From Desulfitobacterium dichloroeliminans LMG P-21439 (GTDB lineage: Bacteria > Bacillota > Desulfitobacteriia > Desulfitobacteriales > Desulfitobacteriaceae): a DNA stretch of 64,000 nucleotides. Below the pieces are notes generated by a model. It was not told the origin of the DNA and made no database searches. It worked only from the letters and a program-made list of their open reading frames with translations. A program made the position numbers and the translations under genes. The DNA lies in the NCBI RefSeq assembly GCF_000243135.2, contig NC_019903.1, positions 3,386,001-3,450,000 on the forward strand, given 5' to 3'. Below are positions 42,577 to 50,857 of this stretch, in pieces. The number at the start of each line of letters is the position of its first letter. Position 1 is the first letter of the stretch.

Positions 42577-42617
42577 CTAAGCCGTCGTATGGGAGTTTTT
42601 TGAAGCTACTTTATACC

Positions 42618-42690
42618 TTTTAACGATGCCTATACTTTTTAACGAAAGGTAGAATTCGCCCTCAAGGGGGTGCATCTTTTAACGAAAAGG
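42618..42690 (+). repeat. TTTTAACGA / GGGTGC repeat array next to the truncated recombinase
   Basis: TAACGA units occur at 42621, 42640 and 42680, i.e. steps of about 20 and 40 bp; GGGGGTGCATCTTTTAACGA and AAAAGGGTGC lie between and after. It resembles the array at 36641-36686 and looks like an IS21-type terminus. Confidence 0.5.
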
Positions 42691-42747
42691 GTGCTAAAAC
42701 CCAAAAAGCACCTCTCAAACGATGCCTTCTCTCTCCTAAAAATGCCG

Positions 42748-42769
42748 AAAAGCCCAGCATTGCTGGGCT
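42748..42769 (-). terminator. Terminator of ssrA
   Basis: AGCCCAGCA and TGCTGGGCT pair, followed by TTTTC on the minus strand, about 32 bp beyond the tmRNA CCA end. Confidence 0.75.
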
Positions 42770-42794
42770 CCTTAATTGTATCAATTGTTGAGTT

Positions 42795-42812
42795 TTTATT
42801 TGGTGGAGGCGA
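42795..42812 (+). repeat. ssrA 3'-end attachment sequence (intact, att C)
   Basis: TTTATTTGGTGGAGGCGA covers the CCA end and acceptor stem of tmRNA plus six bases outside. It is the parent of the degenerate copies at 31748 and 36054. Confidence 0.6.
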
Positions 42813-43150
42813 GGGGAATTGCACCCCTGTATCGAAGAGCTGCCACAAAAGCGTCTACGCGTGTATCCTTCTCTTTAAACTTCGCCTCTTGGTCTCCAGA
42901 AGGCAGGATCCTTCCAAGGCTATCTCGATAATCTTAGCTAATGACTCCGAGAATTGTCATTAGAGCAGTCCTACTAATTTGACACCCTGACCCTTCATCG
43001 TAGGCCTTGAAGGCAGGATGCTAGAGCACTTAGGCTGCTAGAGCGTAATTATTGTTGTTAACTATTAAGGTCCACCGTTTAACGAGACCAGGTGGAATCT
43101 CGACGCGCAACTCTTGCCACCGCTTCCCCGAGCGAGTCTAAAACGCCCCC
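42801..43150 (-). ncRNA. ssrA: tmRNA
   Basis: 350 nt. The 5' end GGGGGCG pairs with CGCCTCC before the 3' ACCA (42804-42801), and the T-arm loop sequence GGGGTGCAATTCCCC is present. The tag frame reads AAC AAC AAT AAT TAC GCT CTA GCA GCC TAA (43059-43030), i.e. NNNNYALAA-stop, probably preceded by a GTT resume codon. It rescues stalled ribosomes with SmpB. The gene is intact despite insertions beside its 3' end. A TATACT -10-like box lies upstream. Confidence 0.95.
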
Positions 43151-43373
43151 TTGTTTAATGTTACATACATAGTATATCAGTTTTTAATATAAAATAAAGC
43201 GGTACATCTTTCAAATTCTAGTTTTTAATTAGGCTTTATTGATATTAATTCCATTGTAAATTATAGACCATTGTCCACTCCTGTGTTAGGATGATTTTGA
43301 AGAGTTCTACTGTTGGCAAAACAGGTGAACAGTCCCCTTATTAAAAAACTCTAAATAAACTTTGGAGGCTGAA

Positions 43374-44681
43374 ATGAAGCAGGATATGATTATATTATTA
43401 GATCTAGGTAGCCGAAATAATTCCGCTATTGCTAGGGGGATTCGTGATCTTGGTGTATATAGTGAGATTCACCCACACGATATTACACTGGAGCAACTTT
43501 CCCGACTGCCAAACATTAAAGGTATTATTATTAATGGAGGGACCAATAATCACATCGATGGGGTAAAGATCGACGTTGATCATAGAATCTATAAATCTGG
43601 TTTACCTATTATGGTGGTTAATCATGAGCCGGCAGAAGGCGAACACATCATCGCAAATTGGCCGGAAAATGACCAAGAAATAAGTAAAGTTTTGCGTTCC
43701 TTTGTCTTTAATACCTGCGAAGCAGTACCCAATTGGAATATGAAAAACTTCATAGAAGATCAAGTAGAGCTAATAAAAAGACAGGTGGGTGACAAAAAGG
43801 TTTTACTCGCCTTATCCGGTGGCGTAGATAGCTCAGTGGTGGCCGCTTTGCTACTTAAAGCTATTGGCAAAAAGTTAGTGTGCGTGCACGTCAACCACGG
43901 GCTGATGCGCAAGGGTGAATCAGAAGGTGTCCTTGAAGTATTTAAGAATCAAATGGATGCCAACCTCGTCTATGTTGATGCTAGCGAACGCTTCTTGAAC
44001 AAGTTAGCAGGCGTTGCCGATCCGGAGGAAAAACGCAAAATCATTGGTGCTGAATTTATTCGCGTCTTTGAAGAGGAAGCACGGAAGTTGGAAGGCATTG
44101 AATTCCTTGCTCAAGGTACCATTTATCCGGATATAGTAGAAAGTGGTACAAAAACCGCCAGCGTTGTAAAATCCCATCATAATGTCGGTGGATTACCTGA
44201 TGATCTTCAGTTTTCCTTAGTAGAGCCTTTATATCATCTCTTTAAGGATGAAGTCAGAGCCTGCGGTATTGAGCTGGGCCTGCCCGCAACCATGGTCTAT
44301 AGGCAACCTTTCCCTGGACCTGGCCTCGGCGTACGTTGTCTCGGTGCTATCAATAAAATACGTCTAGAGGCAGTAAGAGAATCCGATGCGATTTTAAGAG
44401 AAGAATTTGAGATTGCCGGTTTAGACAAAAAGGTCTGGCAATACTTTACTATCGTTCCCGACTTTAAGTCAGTGGGTGTCAAGGATCATGCGCGAAGTTA
44501 TGAATATCCTGTTATTATTCGAGCCATCAATACCATTGATGCCATGACTGCCAGCATCGAACCGATTGACTGGCCTATTCTTCTAAAAATTACGGATCGC
44601 ATTTTAAAAGAAGTTCCCTATATTAATCGAGTTTGCTATGATTTAAGTCCGAAACCTTGCGCCACCATCGAGTGGGAGTAA
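43374..44681 (+). CDS. guaA: GMP synthase with degenerate amidotransferase domain
   Basis: 435 aa from ATG 43374 behind GGAGG. Residues about 140-435 are a normal GMP synthase: PP-loop ATP-pyrophosphatase motif LLALSGGVDSSVVAALLL, then AQGTIYPDIVESG, PFPGPGLGVRCLG, and the C-terminal dimerisation domain ending in PPKPCATIEWE-like SPKPCATIEWE. The N-terminal part is only about 138 residues, against about 210 in ordinary GuaA, and lacks the catalytic GxCxG(x)Q Cys and the usual His/Glu; NHEPAEGE stands where an EYG-like segment is normal. It probably uses free ammonia or a separate glutaminase. No purine-riboswitch fold is seen upstream. Confidence 0.88.
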   Translation: MKQDMIILLDLGSRNNSAIARGIRDLGVYSEIHPHDITLEQLSRLPNIKGIIINGGTNNHIDGVKIDVDHRIYKSGLPIMVVNHEPAEGEHIIANWPENDQEISKVLRSFVFNTCEAVPNWNMKNFIEDQVELIKRQVGDKKVLLALSGGVDSSVVAALLLKAIGKKLVCVHVNHGLMRKGESEGVLEVFKNQMDANLVYVDASERFLNKLAGVADPEEKRKIIGAEFIRVFEEEARKLEGIEFLAQGTIYPDIVESGTKTASVVKSHHNVGGLPDDLQFSLVEPLYHLFKDEVRACGIELGLPATMVYRQPFPGPGLGVRCLGAINKIRLEAVRESDAILREEFEIAGLDKKVWQYFTIVPDFKSVGVKDHARSYEYPVIIRAINTIDAMTASIEPIDWPILLKITDRILKEVPYINRVCYDLSPKPCATIEWE

Positions 44682-44692
44682 TAAGGGAATCA

Positions 44693-44742
44693 AACAGGAG
44701 CGGCCATACCCCAGAGGTGGGTGTGATCCGCTCCTGTTTTTT
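44693..44742 (+). terminator. Terminator of guaA
   Basis: AACAGGAGCGG pairs with CCGCTCCTGTT, and TTTTTT follows. Confidence 0.9.
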
Positions 44743-44752
44743 CAATGATCTC

Positions 44753-45568
44753 TTAACTAAACAGCTCCGGTTCCCTGCGGAGAGTACAGGCTGCTTCCAA
44801 CTCATGCTTATGGTTTAGATAACCCGCATCATCAAAATACTTAGCCTCTACCGGGCACTTCTTCACACATGCGCAGCATTTGATACAGGGTCCGGTTATG
44901 CGGGAGACATCCTCAAGGTCGATGGATCCCATCGGACACAGTTGGGCGCAAAGCTTGCAGTCGATACAGGAGCTGCTGGTTTGTGGGGTAATTTTACGAA
45001 AATCAAAGGGATTGCCCTCTTTGTCCTTTGCTACATAATAAGGGCGGTAGGGCTTCATCCCTTTTACCTGGAGATCTACGAAGGATAGTTCAGCATTCAT
45101 TTTGCTATAGATCTGGCGGGCAAATTCGCTAACCACAGCCATATCCTTGTCATCAGGACGGCCTTGGGCGAGTTCCTTAGAGAAGGAATGTTCGCCGACA
45201 AAGGCTCCTGCAGAAATCACAACAAAGTCGTTAGCCTCCATGATATCCTTAAGCTCGATCAAAGCATCATCATAGTTTCTATTGCCGTAGACAACCACCG
45301 AAATTCCCAAGGCTCCCTGGCCGGTCACCGTATTCAGATATTTTAACAAGACGTTAGGTACCCTCCCAGCGATAACCGGAACCCCCACGATGACGAGATC
45401 GTCTTTAGTGTAGGAAACTGCCTGTTTTCTCGCTTCGGGGAAGGTAAAATCCTTTTCATTAAGCGAAATCTCCCCGTCCAGCTTCGCCAGCTCTTCAGCA
45501 ATTCCCCTGACAATTTTTCGGGTGGTGCCGGTTCCGCTGAAAAACATTGCCGTAATTCTTTTTTTCAT
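44753..45568 (-). CDS. EFR1-type flavodoxin-ferredoxin protein
   Basis: 271 aa from ATG 45568 (GGGGG six bases upstream; two further in-frame ATG codons lie just before). The N-terminal flavodoxin fold has the FMN phosphate loop FFSGTGTTRKIVRGIA. The C-terminal part has two [4Fe-4S] motifs, CIDCKLCAQLCPMGSIDL and CIKCCACVKKCPVEAKYF. Fusion of flavodoxin and ferredoxin in this order is the EFR1 family, predicted to bridge one- and two-electron carriers in anaerobes. Substrate and partner are unknown. A single-gene unit, convergent with guaA. Confidence 0.88.
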   Translation of the reverse strand: MKKRITAMFFSGTGTTRKIVRGIAEELAKLDGEISLNEKDFTFPEARKQAVSYTKDDLVIVGVPVIAGRVPNVLLKYLNTVTGQGALGISVVVYGNRNYDDALIELKDIMEANDFVVISAGAFVGEHSFSKELAQGRPDDKDMAVVSEFARQIYSKMNAELSFVDLQVKGMKPYRPYYVAKDKEGNPFDFRKITPQTSSSCIDCKLCAQLCPMGSIDLEDVSRITGPCIKCCACVKKCPVEAKYFDDAGYLNHKHELEAACTLRREPELFS

Positions 45569-45906
45569 CCCCATCCCCCTCATTATCTCCTTTATCTATA
45601 ACCACATTATACTACTTATCTGGTCCTCTATTGGACCTTTTATTAAATATTCCGAAAATAATTAACACATTCTTATATGCCCTCAACTGCTGGTCTTAAT
45701 AATGCCATTGTTAAATGTATCGTTCATCAATAAACAGGAAAAGGGTCTAGACATACACTCAGGGCGATGTGACAGAATACAATGCTATATGGAGTTTGCG
45801 GCAAACACTTAAAGGCATGATTATGACGCTTAAAAAGAATTGCTTCATTGTTATATTGGTATATCGGTACATCAATCAATTATGATTTCTGAAAGGGTTG
45901 AGTTAA
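45569..45906. other. Intergenic region between EFR1 and the cupin gene
   Basis: 338 bp, AT-rich, holding the divergent promoters. A TATAAT box for EFR1 lies on the minus strand at 45611-45606. I see nothing else recognisable. Confidence 0.5.
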
Positions 45907-46356
45907 ATGTATAATGGTTATAACCCCAACGGCCCTCTTTTTCCTCCTTCAAGGGACTGCGGACCACATCCATTTGTTGTGAATATTGAACAAGCCACGT
46001 TGCAAAATAACACGTTCCGCACTGCCTTGTGGACCGGATCTCACCTGCAGCTTACCTTGATGAGTATCAATGTGGGGGATAGCATAGGCTTGGAAATTCA
46101 TCCTGCTGTTGATCAATTTCTTCGCATCGAACAAGGTCAAGGCCTTGTTATGATGGGAGACAGTGCAGATAGACTTTATTACCAGCAAAGAGTGGGCGAC
46201 GATTATGCTATAGTTATACCGGCGGGTAAATGGCACAATGTGATCAATACGGGTCGTGTACCTCTTAAATTGTACTCTATTTATGCACCACCTCAACATC
46301 CGCACGGCACTGTTCATACAACAAAAAGGGATGCTGATGAGCATCACACGTACTAA
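45907..46356 (+). CDS. Cupin-domain protein
   Basis: 149 aa. It shows the two cupin motifs: G(X)5HxH-type 'IGLEIHPAVDQFLRIEQGQG' and G(X)5PxG(X)2H(X)3N 'VIPAGKWHNVINTG'. The second His is in KWHNV, and His/Glu of motif 1 in HPAVDQF(x)E-like order. The N-terminal 40 residues (MYNGYNPNGPLFPPS) are Pro/Asn-rich and the tail is His-rich (HPHGTVHTTK...EHHTY), giving extra metal-binding capacity. Cupins of this size are common in spore-forming Clostridia. The function cannot be given. Start ATG with AAAGGG upstream. Confidence 0.85.
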   Translation: MYNGYNPNGPLFPPSRDCGPHPFVVNIEQATLQNNTFRTALWTGSHLQLTLMSINVGDSIGLEIHPAVDQFLRIEQGQGLVMMGDSADRLYYQQRVGDDYAIVIPAGKWHNVINTGRVPLKLYSIYAPPQHPHGTVHTTKRDADEHHTY

Positions 46357-46419
46357 CTAACTAACCACCCAACCAACTAACTATTAACTAATTAACTTAC
46401 CACTAGAACAACGTTCTTT

Positions 46420-46471
46420 CCAAGCAAAAAAGATCACTGCAGAAGCTTCTGCAGTGATCTTTTTTGCTTGG
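46420..46471. terminator. Perfect 52-bp palindrome, bidirectional terminator
   Basis: CCAAGCAAAAAAGATCACTG... is an exact 26-bp inverted repeat with T runs on both strands. It lies between the convergent cupin (+) and the helical protein gene (-). Confidence 0.85.
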
Positions 46472-46488
46472 ATGAGGCTATGAGAGGA

Positions 46489-46827
46489 CTATTGATTTTT
46501 ACGGAATAAACCCTCTATCTTATCTTTATATTCTTCTGCTTTATCTTCGATTCTATCAGCAATTTTCTCAGCTTTCGCTTCGGCAACATCTTTCCATTCC
46601 TCTGCACGGTCCGCGATATTTTCCAGCTTGTTTTCCAGGGAATCCTTAATCCCATCAGTTCGGGCGGCGATACCTTCCGCTTTATCTTCTACTAAATCTC
46701 TTACTTCATTTACTTTTGATTTAACCTTATCACTTTCGAGAAATTCTTCAGCTTTGCGGACAGTCTCATTGATAGTTCCCTTGGCTGTATCCATTGCTTT
46801 ATTTAGATTGCTTTTTAGGTTATCCAT
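46489..46827 (-). CDS. Charged helical (LEA/YtxH-like) protein
   Basis: 112 aa, almost wholly alpha-helical and made of degenerate 11-residue charged repeats such as DRAEEWKDVAEAKAEKIADR and KAEEYKDKIEG. It is rich in K, E, A and D, has no Cys, and ends with FRKNQ. No signal peptide or membrane helix is visible. It resembles apolipoprotein/LEA-type stress proteins and the YtxH group. A membrane- or protein-protective role is inferred only from composition. ATG 46827 follows AGCGAGTGG-type weak spacing; the start is reasonable because the repeats begin soon after it. Confidence 0.7.
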   Translation of the reverse strand: MDNLKSNLNKAMDTAKGTINETVRKAEEFLESDKVKSKVNEVRDLVEDKAEGIAARTDGIKDSLENKLENIADRAEEWKDVAEAKAEKIADRIEDKAEEYKDKIEGLFRKNQ

Positions 46828-46939
46828 GCTTAATCCACTCGCTTTCTATGTTATCTTATTAAATTACTTATATATATTCCATCTTTTCTCAATTATAGCA
46901 TGAGTTATTAAAGTAACAAAGAACAAAAAAATTTAATGC

Positions 46940-46987
46940 TTGACCATGTGACACACCTGTCATATTATTGAGGTGACAAGAGTGTCA
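46940..46987 (+). promoter_or_regulatory. Promoter with twin operators for the tetR-efflux operon
   Basis: TTGACC (46940-46945), 17 bp, TATTAT (46963-46968). TGACACACCTGTCA (46949-46962) fills the spacer and TGACAAGAGTGTCA (46974-46987) lies just downstream, over the expected start. Both are TGACA-N4-TGTCA; their centres are exactly 25 bp apart. Confidence 0.75.
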
Positions 46988-47065
46988 TATTTTAAACCAT
47001 ACGTCATACAAAGTATAAGGATTGGATATAGGCTATGAATTCAGAAGGAAAGGAGAGGTCTAATC

Positions 47066-47722
47066 TTGCCTAATCAGACCTTCTTCAACCTCCCTGAAGA
47101 GAAAAGGGAGCGGATCACTGAGGCTGCCATCCGTGAGTTTTCGGCATATCCTTTTGCTCAAGTGAGCATCGCTCGGATTATTGAACAGGCGGGGATTCCA
47201 CGTGGTAGCTTTTATCAATACTTTAAAAACCTTAAGGATTTGTATAAGTATATTTTTAAACTGGCGATAGAAAAAAAACTTCGGTATTTTGAGGATAAGA
47301 TTCCTGAACTGCATGGTGATTCCTTCGACTTTTTCAAGACCCTGCGCAAACTTTTTGTGGTGGGCATCGAGTTTGCCCAAGAACATCCTGAGCTTTTAGC
47401 TCTGGGCGATCGATTTATCAAGGATATCAATCTACAGCTGCGGGAGGAAGTGCTGGCTGAGCAAAATTCCAAATCCCTTAATATTTATGGCGAAATGCTG
47501 CGTAAAGGCTATGAGCTGGGACAGCTTGACCCAGCTATGGATTTCACGGCTGCCCTGCTAATGATGCAAGCCTTAAACATAGCTTTTACTGATGCCTATC
47601 TTTCCCTTAGCCTAAACAGCCAAGGATCGATTTTAGAAGATAGCCGTTACCAAGATCTGATCGATAAGATGCTCTACCTTTTAGCTCATGGTTTAGAAAA
47701 GCGAGTCATTAGCAATGAGTAG
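47066..47722 (+). CDS. TetR-family transcriptional repressor
   Basis: 218 aa from TTG 47066, with AAGGAGAGG upstream. The N-terminal DNA-binding domain is classic (RERITEAAIREFSAYPFAQV, then IARIIEQAGIPRGSFYQYFK). The long C-terminal ligand domain is of the uncharacterised TetR_C type. It is first in an operon with an ABC transporter and membrane-fusion protein and lies downstream of twin palindromes, so autorepression and control of efflux by an unknown inducer are likely. Confidence 0.9.
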   Translation: MPNQTFFNLPEEKRERITEAAIREFSAYPFAQVSIARIIEQAGIPRGSFYQYFKNLKDLYKYIFKLAIEKKLRYFEDKIPELHGDSFDFFKTLRKLFVVGIEFAQEHPELLALGDRFIKDINLQLREEVLAEQNSKSLNIYGEMLRKGYELGQLDPAMDFTAALLMMQALNIAFTDAYLSLSLNSQGSILEDSRYQDLIDKMLYLLAHGLEKRVISNE

Positions 47723-47764
47723 TGGATGATTGTTTTGAATCAGCATCATTGAGGAGGAAGCTTT

Positions 47765-48469
47765 ATGGCAGTACTGCTGGAAGGTAAAGAAATCCGTAAG
47801 GTTTACCAAACCGGGGAGATCGAGCTAGAAGTCCTGAAAGGGCTTAATTTTCAAATCATGGCCGGAGAATTCATTGTTATCCTTGGGCAGAGCGGATCAG
47901 GTAAAACAACCCTTCTCAATATCATTGGTGGCATGACCCCTCCTACTTCCGGTGAGCTGTACTACCAAGATCAGCCTCTCCATGAGATGAATGATAAGGG
48001 ATTAACCCTTTATCGTCGCAATGCAGTTGGCTTTGTTTTTCAACATTATAATCTTATGCCCAACCTAACAGCTGCGGAAAATGTGAAGCTTGCCGCTGAA
48101 ATTGCCGAAGATCCTCTGACTGTGGAAGAGGTATTGCGGGATGTGGGTTTGGTGGCCTGGTCGGAACATTTCCCATCCCAACTTTCCGGTGGACAGCAGC
48201 AACGGGTGGCTATTGCCAGGGCTATCGTCAAAAACCCTGCTTTGCTCCTTTGTGATGAGCCGACTGGGGCCCTCGACATCGAGACGGGGATCCAAGTCCT
48301 AAAAGCCTTGCTTAGACTCAATCAAGAATACCATAAAACTATTCTTATTATTACCCATAATTCTGAGATCTCAAAAATGGCTCACCGGGTATTCTATCTT
48401 AAGGATGGCAGACTTGACAGTATCCATGTCAATGACCACCCCCTGCCACCGGAGGAGTTGCAATGGTAG
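47765..48469 (+). CDS. ABC transporter ATP-binding protein (MacB/LolD type)
   Basis: 234 aa. Walker A is ILGQSGSGKTTLLNIIGG, the signature LSGGQQQRVAIARA, Walker B LLCDEPTGALD; the H-loop is IITHN. Of the MacB/LolD/FtsE-type that drive mechanotransmission rather than transport through the membrane. It overlaps the permease start by 7 bp, confirming one complex with the downstream permease and fusion protein. Confidence 0.93.
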   Translation: MAVLLEGKEIRKVYQTGEIELEVLKGLNFQIMAGEFIVILGQSGSGKTTLLNIIGGMTPPTSGELYYQDQPLHEMNDKGLTLYRRNAVGFVFQHYNLMPNLTAAENVKLAAEIAEDPLTVEEVLRDVGLVAWSEHFPSQLSGGQQQRVAIARAIVKNPALLLCDEPTGALDIETGIQVLKALLRLNQEYHKTILIITHNSEISKMAHRVFYLKDGRLDSIHVNDHPLPPEELQW

Positions 48470-50841
48470 TGCTGCGCAAAAAGCTTATTCGGGAAATTAA
48501 AGCGAACCTAGGGGTTTATCTTGCCTGCATCGTTGTTATTATGATCGGCTTACTCACCTATACCTCGATGTCTATCGCTGTAGAGAATCTTGAGCGAGCC
48601 CAGAACCATTTCTATGCCGAAACCCACTTCGCCGATGGTTTTATAAAGGTCAATGGTTACCCAGAGGGCAAAGTAACGAATCTGGCGAATCTAGAGGGGA
48701 TCGACAGGGTTGAAGGTCGGATTGTCAAGGATGCTAGGCTTTTTAGCGAAGAGACGGAAGGCAATCGTTATTTACGTCTGGTCTCCATGAATTTTACGAA
48801 TGGTCCGGATCTGAACCAGGCTCAGCTCTTTAGTGGTCAATGGCCGGAAGAAGGAAAAATGGAAATCCTCGTCGATCCTAAGTTTATCGCCGCCAATTCC
48901 CTAGCCTTAGGTGACACCTTAACCTTGATTCTTGAAGGGAAGCGTTCCAGCTTTACCGTGGTCGGAACTGCCCAGAGCCCGGAGTTTATCTATGCCATGC
49001 GTTCCGCTCAAGAACTCTACCCTGACCCCGCAACCTTTGGTATTGCCTATGTCCCCCAAAGCTCACTGAGTGCTATAGTCAAAGAGGCCGGACAGGTTAA
49101 TGATATTGCCTTTACCTTAGAACCGGGGGCAAGCTTCGAGGATAGTAAGTTGCTGTTGGAGAAATCACTGAAGCCTTATGGGTTGCAAAGTATCTTTCCT
49201 CGCAAAGACCAGACTAGCCACGCTATACTGGAAAGCGAGTTAAGCTCCTTGCGCAGTACGGCTAAAGCCTTGCCTTTAGTCTTTCTGGCGGTGGCCAGTA
49301 TCATTCTCTACACCATGCTGAGACGACTCATCGAGCAACAAAGAATGAACATCGGCAACTTAAAGGCCTTCGGCTTTACGAATCGTGAGATCATCCTCCA
49401 CTACTTATCCTATCCACTTTTTATCGGGGGGGTTGGAGGACTCTTGGGCGGATTAGCCGGCATCGCTCTTTCCTTTCCACTCATCACACTCTACGAAGAG
49501 TTTTTTGCCTTACCGGGTCTAGAAAGTCATTTCTCGTGGAAATATCTTTTTCTAGGATTAGCTCTTTCCCTCGTCTTTAGCCTTCTCAGCGGTCTAAAGA
49601 GCAGCTTGGATATCCTTCGCTTAGAACCTGCCGAAGCCATGCGCCCAGCCGCTCCCAGGGATTCAGGCAAAACTCCCATAGAAAGATTCACTTGGTTATG
49701 GAACAATCTAACTTCCCAGAGTCAGATGGGGATTCGCAATGTTTTCCGCTCCCCCATGCGAAGTATTTTTACCGTAGTCGGTATGGCGGTGATATTTAGC
49801 CTGATGGCAGTTTCTTGGTCCATGGATAACATGATTGATAAACTAACGACGTTTCAATTCCAACAGGTTCAAACCTATGATGTCAAGGTTTCCCTCAACA
49901 GGCCCGAGTCTTCCCGCTCCCTACAATATGCACTAGCTCATGAGCCCGGAGTCACCCACCTCGAACCTCTCTTGGAGATTCCCGCCACCCTGCAAAATCA
50001 ATGGTATAAAAAAGAAGTGGCAGTGCTTGGCATTAACCAAGATTCGACTTTGTATAATGTGCTCAATCAGAAGGGGGAAAAAGTCCCGATCCCTCAAGAC
50101 GGGATCCTGCTCTCGGAACGCTTAGCGCGGCTCCTCCAAGTGCAGGTCGGGGATGCAATCCAGGTCGAAAGCCCACTGCGCCGCCAGATCAATAGCGATC
50201 AAAAAGAACAACTGATCGTGCGTGGGGTGATTCCCCAATACGTCGGTCTCAACGCCTTTATGGAGATCGGTGCACTGGCAGATCTTCTGCAACAAGGAGA
50301 TATCGCTACCTCCATGCTCATACAGATGGATGCTCAGGAGGTTTCCGCTCTTAAAAGCAGGTACCGGGATGCCGAGCGAGTAGGCAACATTGAATCCTCC
50401 CAAGAAAGCGCTGCCAAAATCGAAGAGTTGATGGGTTCCTATGGCTTTACCATCTATTTTCTGGCCGTCATTGCTGGTTTTGCTGGTTTCGCACTAATCT
50501 ATAATTCCAGCATTATCTCACTCTCCGAACGGCAAAGGGAGCTGGCTTCTTTACGAGTGCTTGGTTTGACTGCCAAAGAGGCCCTCCAAGTGATAACCTC
50601 CGAACAATGGTTGTTAACTCTGTTTGGCGTACTCTTGGGCATCCCCCTTTCCTTTGGTCTTTTAGAAGCTATGGCCCAATCCATGAGCACCGATCTCTAC
50701 TCCATACCCACGGAGATCCCTCCTTCGGCTCTCCTCGGGGCGGTGATGGGTACTGCTATCTCCGTATGGATTGCCCAGACCCGTACGTATAATAAAATTA
50801 AAAAGTTACCTTTTGTAGAGGTTTTAGCGACGAAGGAGTAA
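48463..50841 (+). CDS. FtsX-type ABC transporter permease (duplicated)
   Basis: 792 aa with an N-terminal membrane helix (YLACIVVIMIGLLTYTSMSIA), a large extracytoplasmic domain (residues 45-260), three helices (about 265-400), a second extracytoplasmic domain, and three C-terminal helices. The two FtsX domains read ALPLVFLAVASIILYTMLRR and FLAVIAGFAGFALIYNSS. A double-FtsX permease works as a single subunit or homodimer, together with the ATPase. It ends 16 bp before the fusion protein. Probably exports a drug, peptide or lipid. Confidence 0.9.
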   Translation: MVVLRKKLIREIKANLGVYLACIVVIMIGLLTYTSMSIAVENLERAQNHFYAETHFADGFIKVNGYPEGKVTNLANLEGIDRVEGRIVKDARLFSEETEGNRYLRLVSMNFTNGPDLNQAQLFSGQWPEEGKMEILVDPKFIAANSLALGDTLTLILEGKRSSFTVVGTAQSPEFIYAMRSAQELYPDPATFGIAYVPQSSLSAIVKEAGQVNDIAFTLEPGASFEDSKLLLEKSLKPYGLQSIFPRKDQTSHAILESELSSLRSTAKALPLVFLAVASIILYTMLRRLIEQQRMNIGNLKAFGFTNREIILHYLSYPLFIGGVGGLLGGLAGIALSFPLITLYEEFFALPGLESHFSWKYLFLGLALSLVFSLLSGLKSSLDILRLEPAEAMRPAAPRDSGKTPIERFTWLWNNLTSQSQMGIRNVFRSPMRSIFTVVGMAVIFSLMAVSWSMDNMIDKLTTFQFQQVQTYDVKVSLNRPESSRSLQYALAHEPGVTHLEPLLEIPATLQNQWYKKEVAVLGINQDSTLYNVLNQKGEKVPIPQDGILLSERLARLLQVQVGDAIQVESPLRRQINSDQKEQLIVRGVIPQYVGLNAFMEIGALADLLQQGDIATSMLIQMDAQEVSALKSRYRDAERVGNIESSQESAAKIEELMGSYGFTIYFLAVIAGFAGFALIYNSSIISLSERQRELASLRVLGLTAKEALQVITSEQWLLTLFGVLLGIPLSFGLLEAMAQSMSTDLYSIPTEIPPSALLGAVMGTAISVWIAQTRTYNKIKKLPFVEVLATKE

Positions 50842-50857
50842 AAAAGGAGGTATCCCA

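Larger units (their letters stand above)
31748..42812. mobile_element. Compound genomic island abutting the ssrA 3' end
   Basis: The unit lies between the real ssrA 3' terminus (42795-42812) and a degenerate copy at 31748-31765; another copy at 36054-36071 splits it. It holds defence-like genes, two decayed serine recombinases, IS termini and long non-coding AT-rich stretches, unlike the flanking compact metabolic operons. ssrA is a frequent integration target. The boundaries are inferred from these repeats. Confidence 0.6.

Noticed and set aside
42670-42963. 97-residue plus-strand frame
   Set aside because: It lies antisense to the tmRNA gene and its terminator, which fully explain the sequence.
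43240-43361. Possible purine riboswitch before guaA
   Set aside because: The conserved core sequences of the guanine aptamer are absent; only short, weak pairing is seen.
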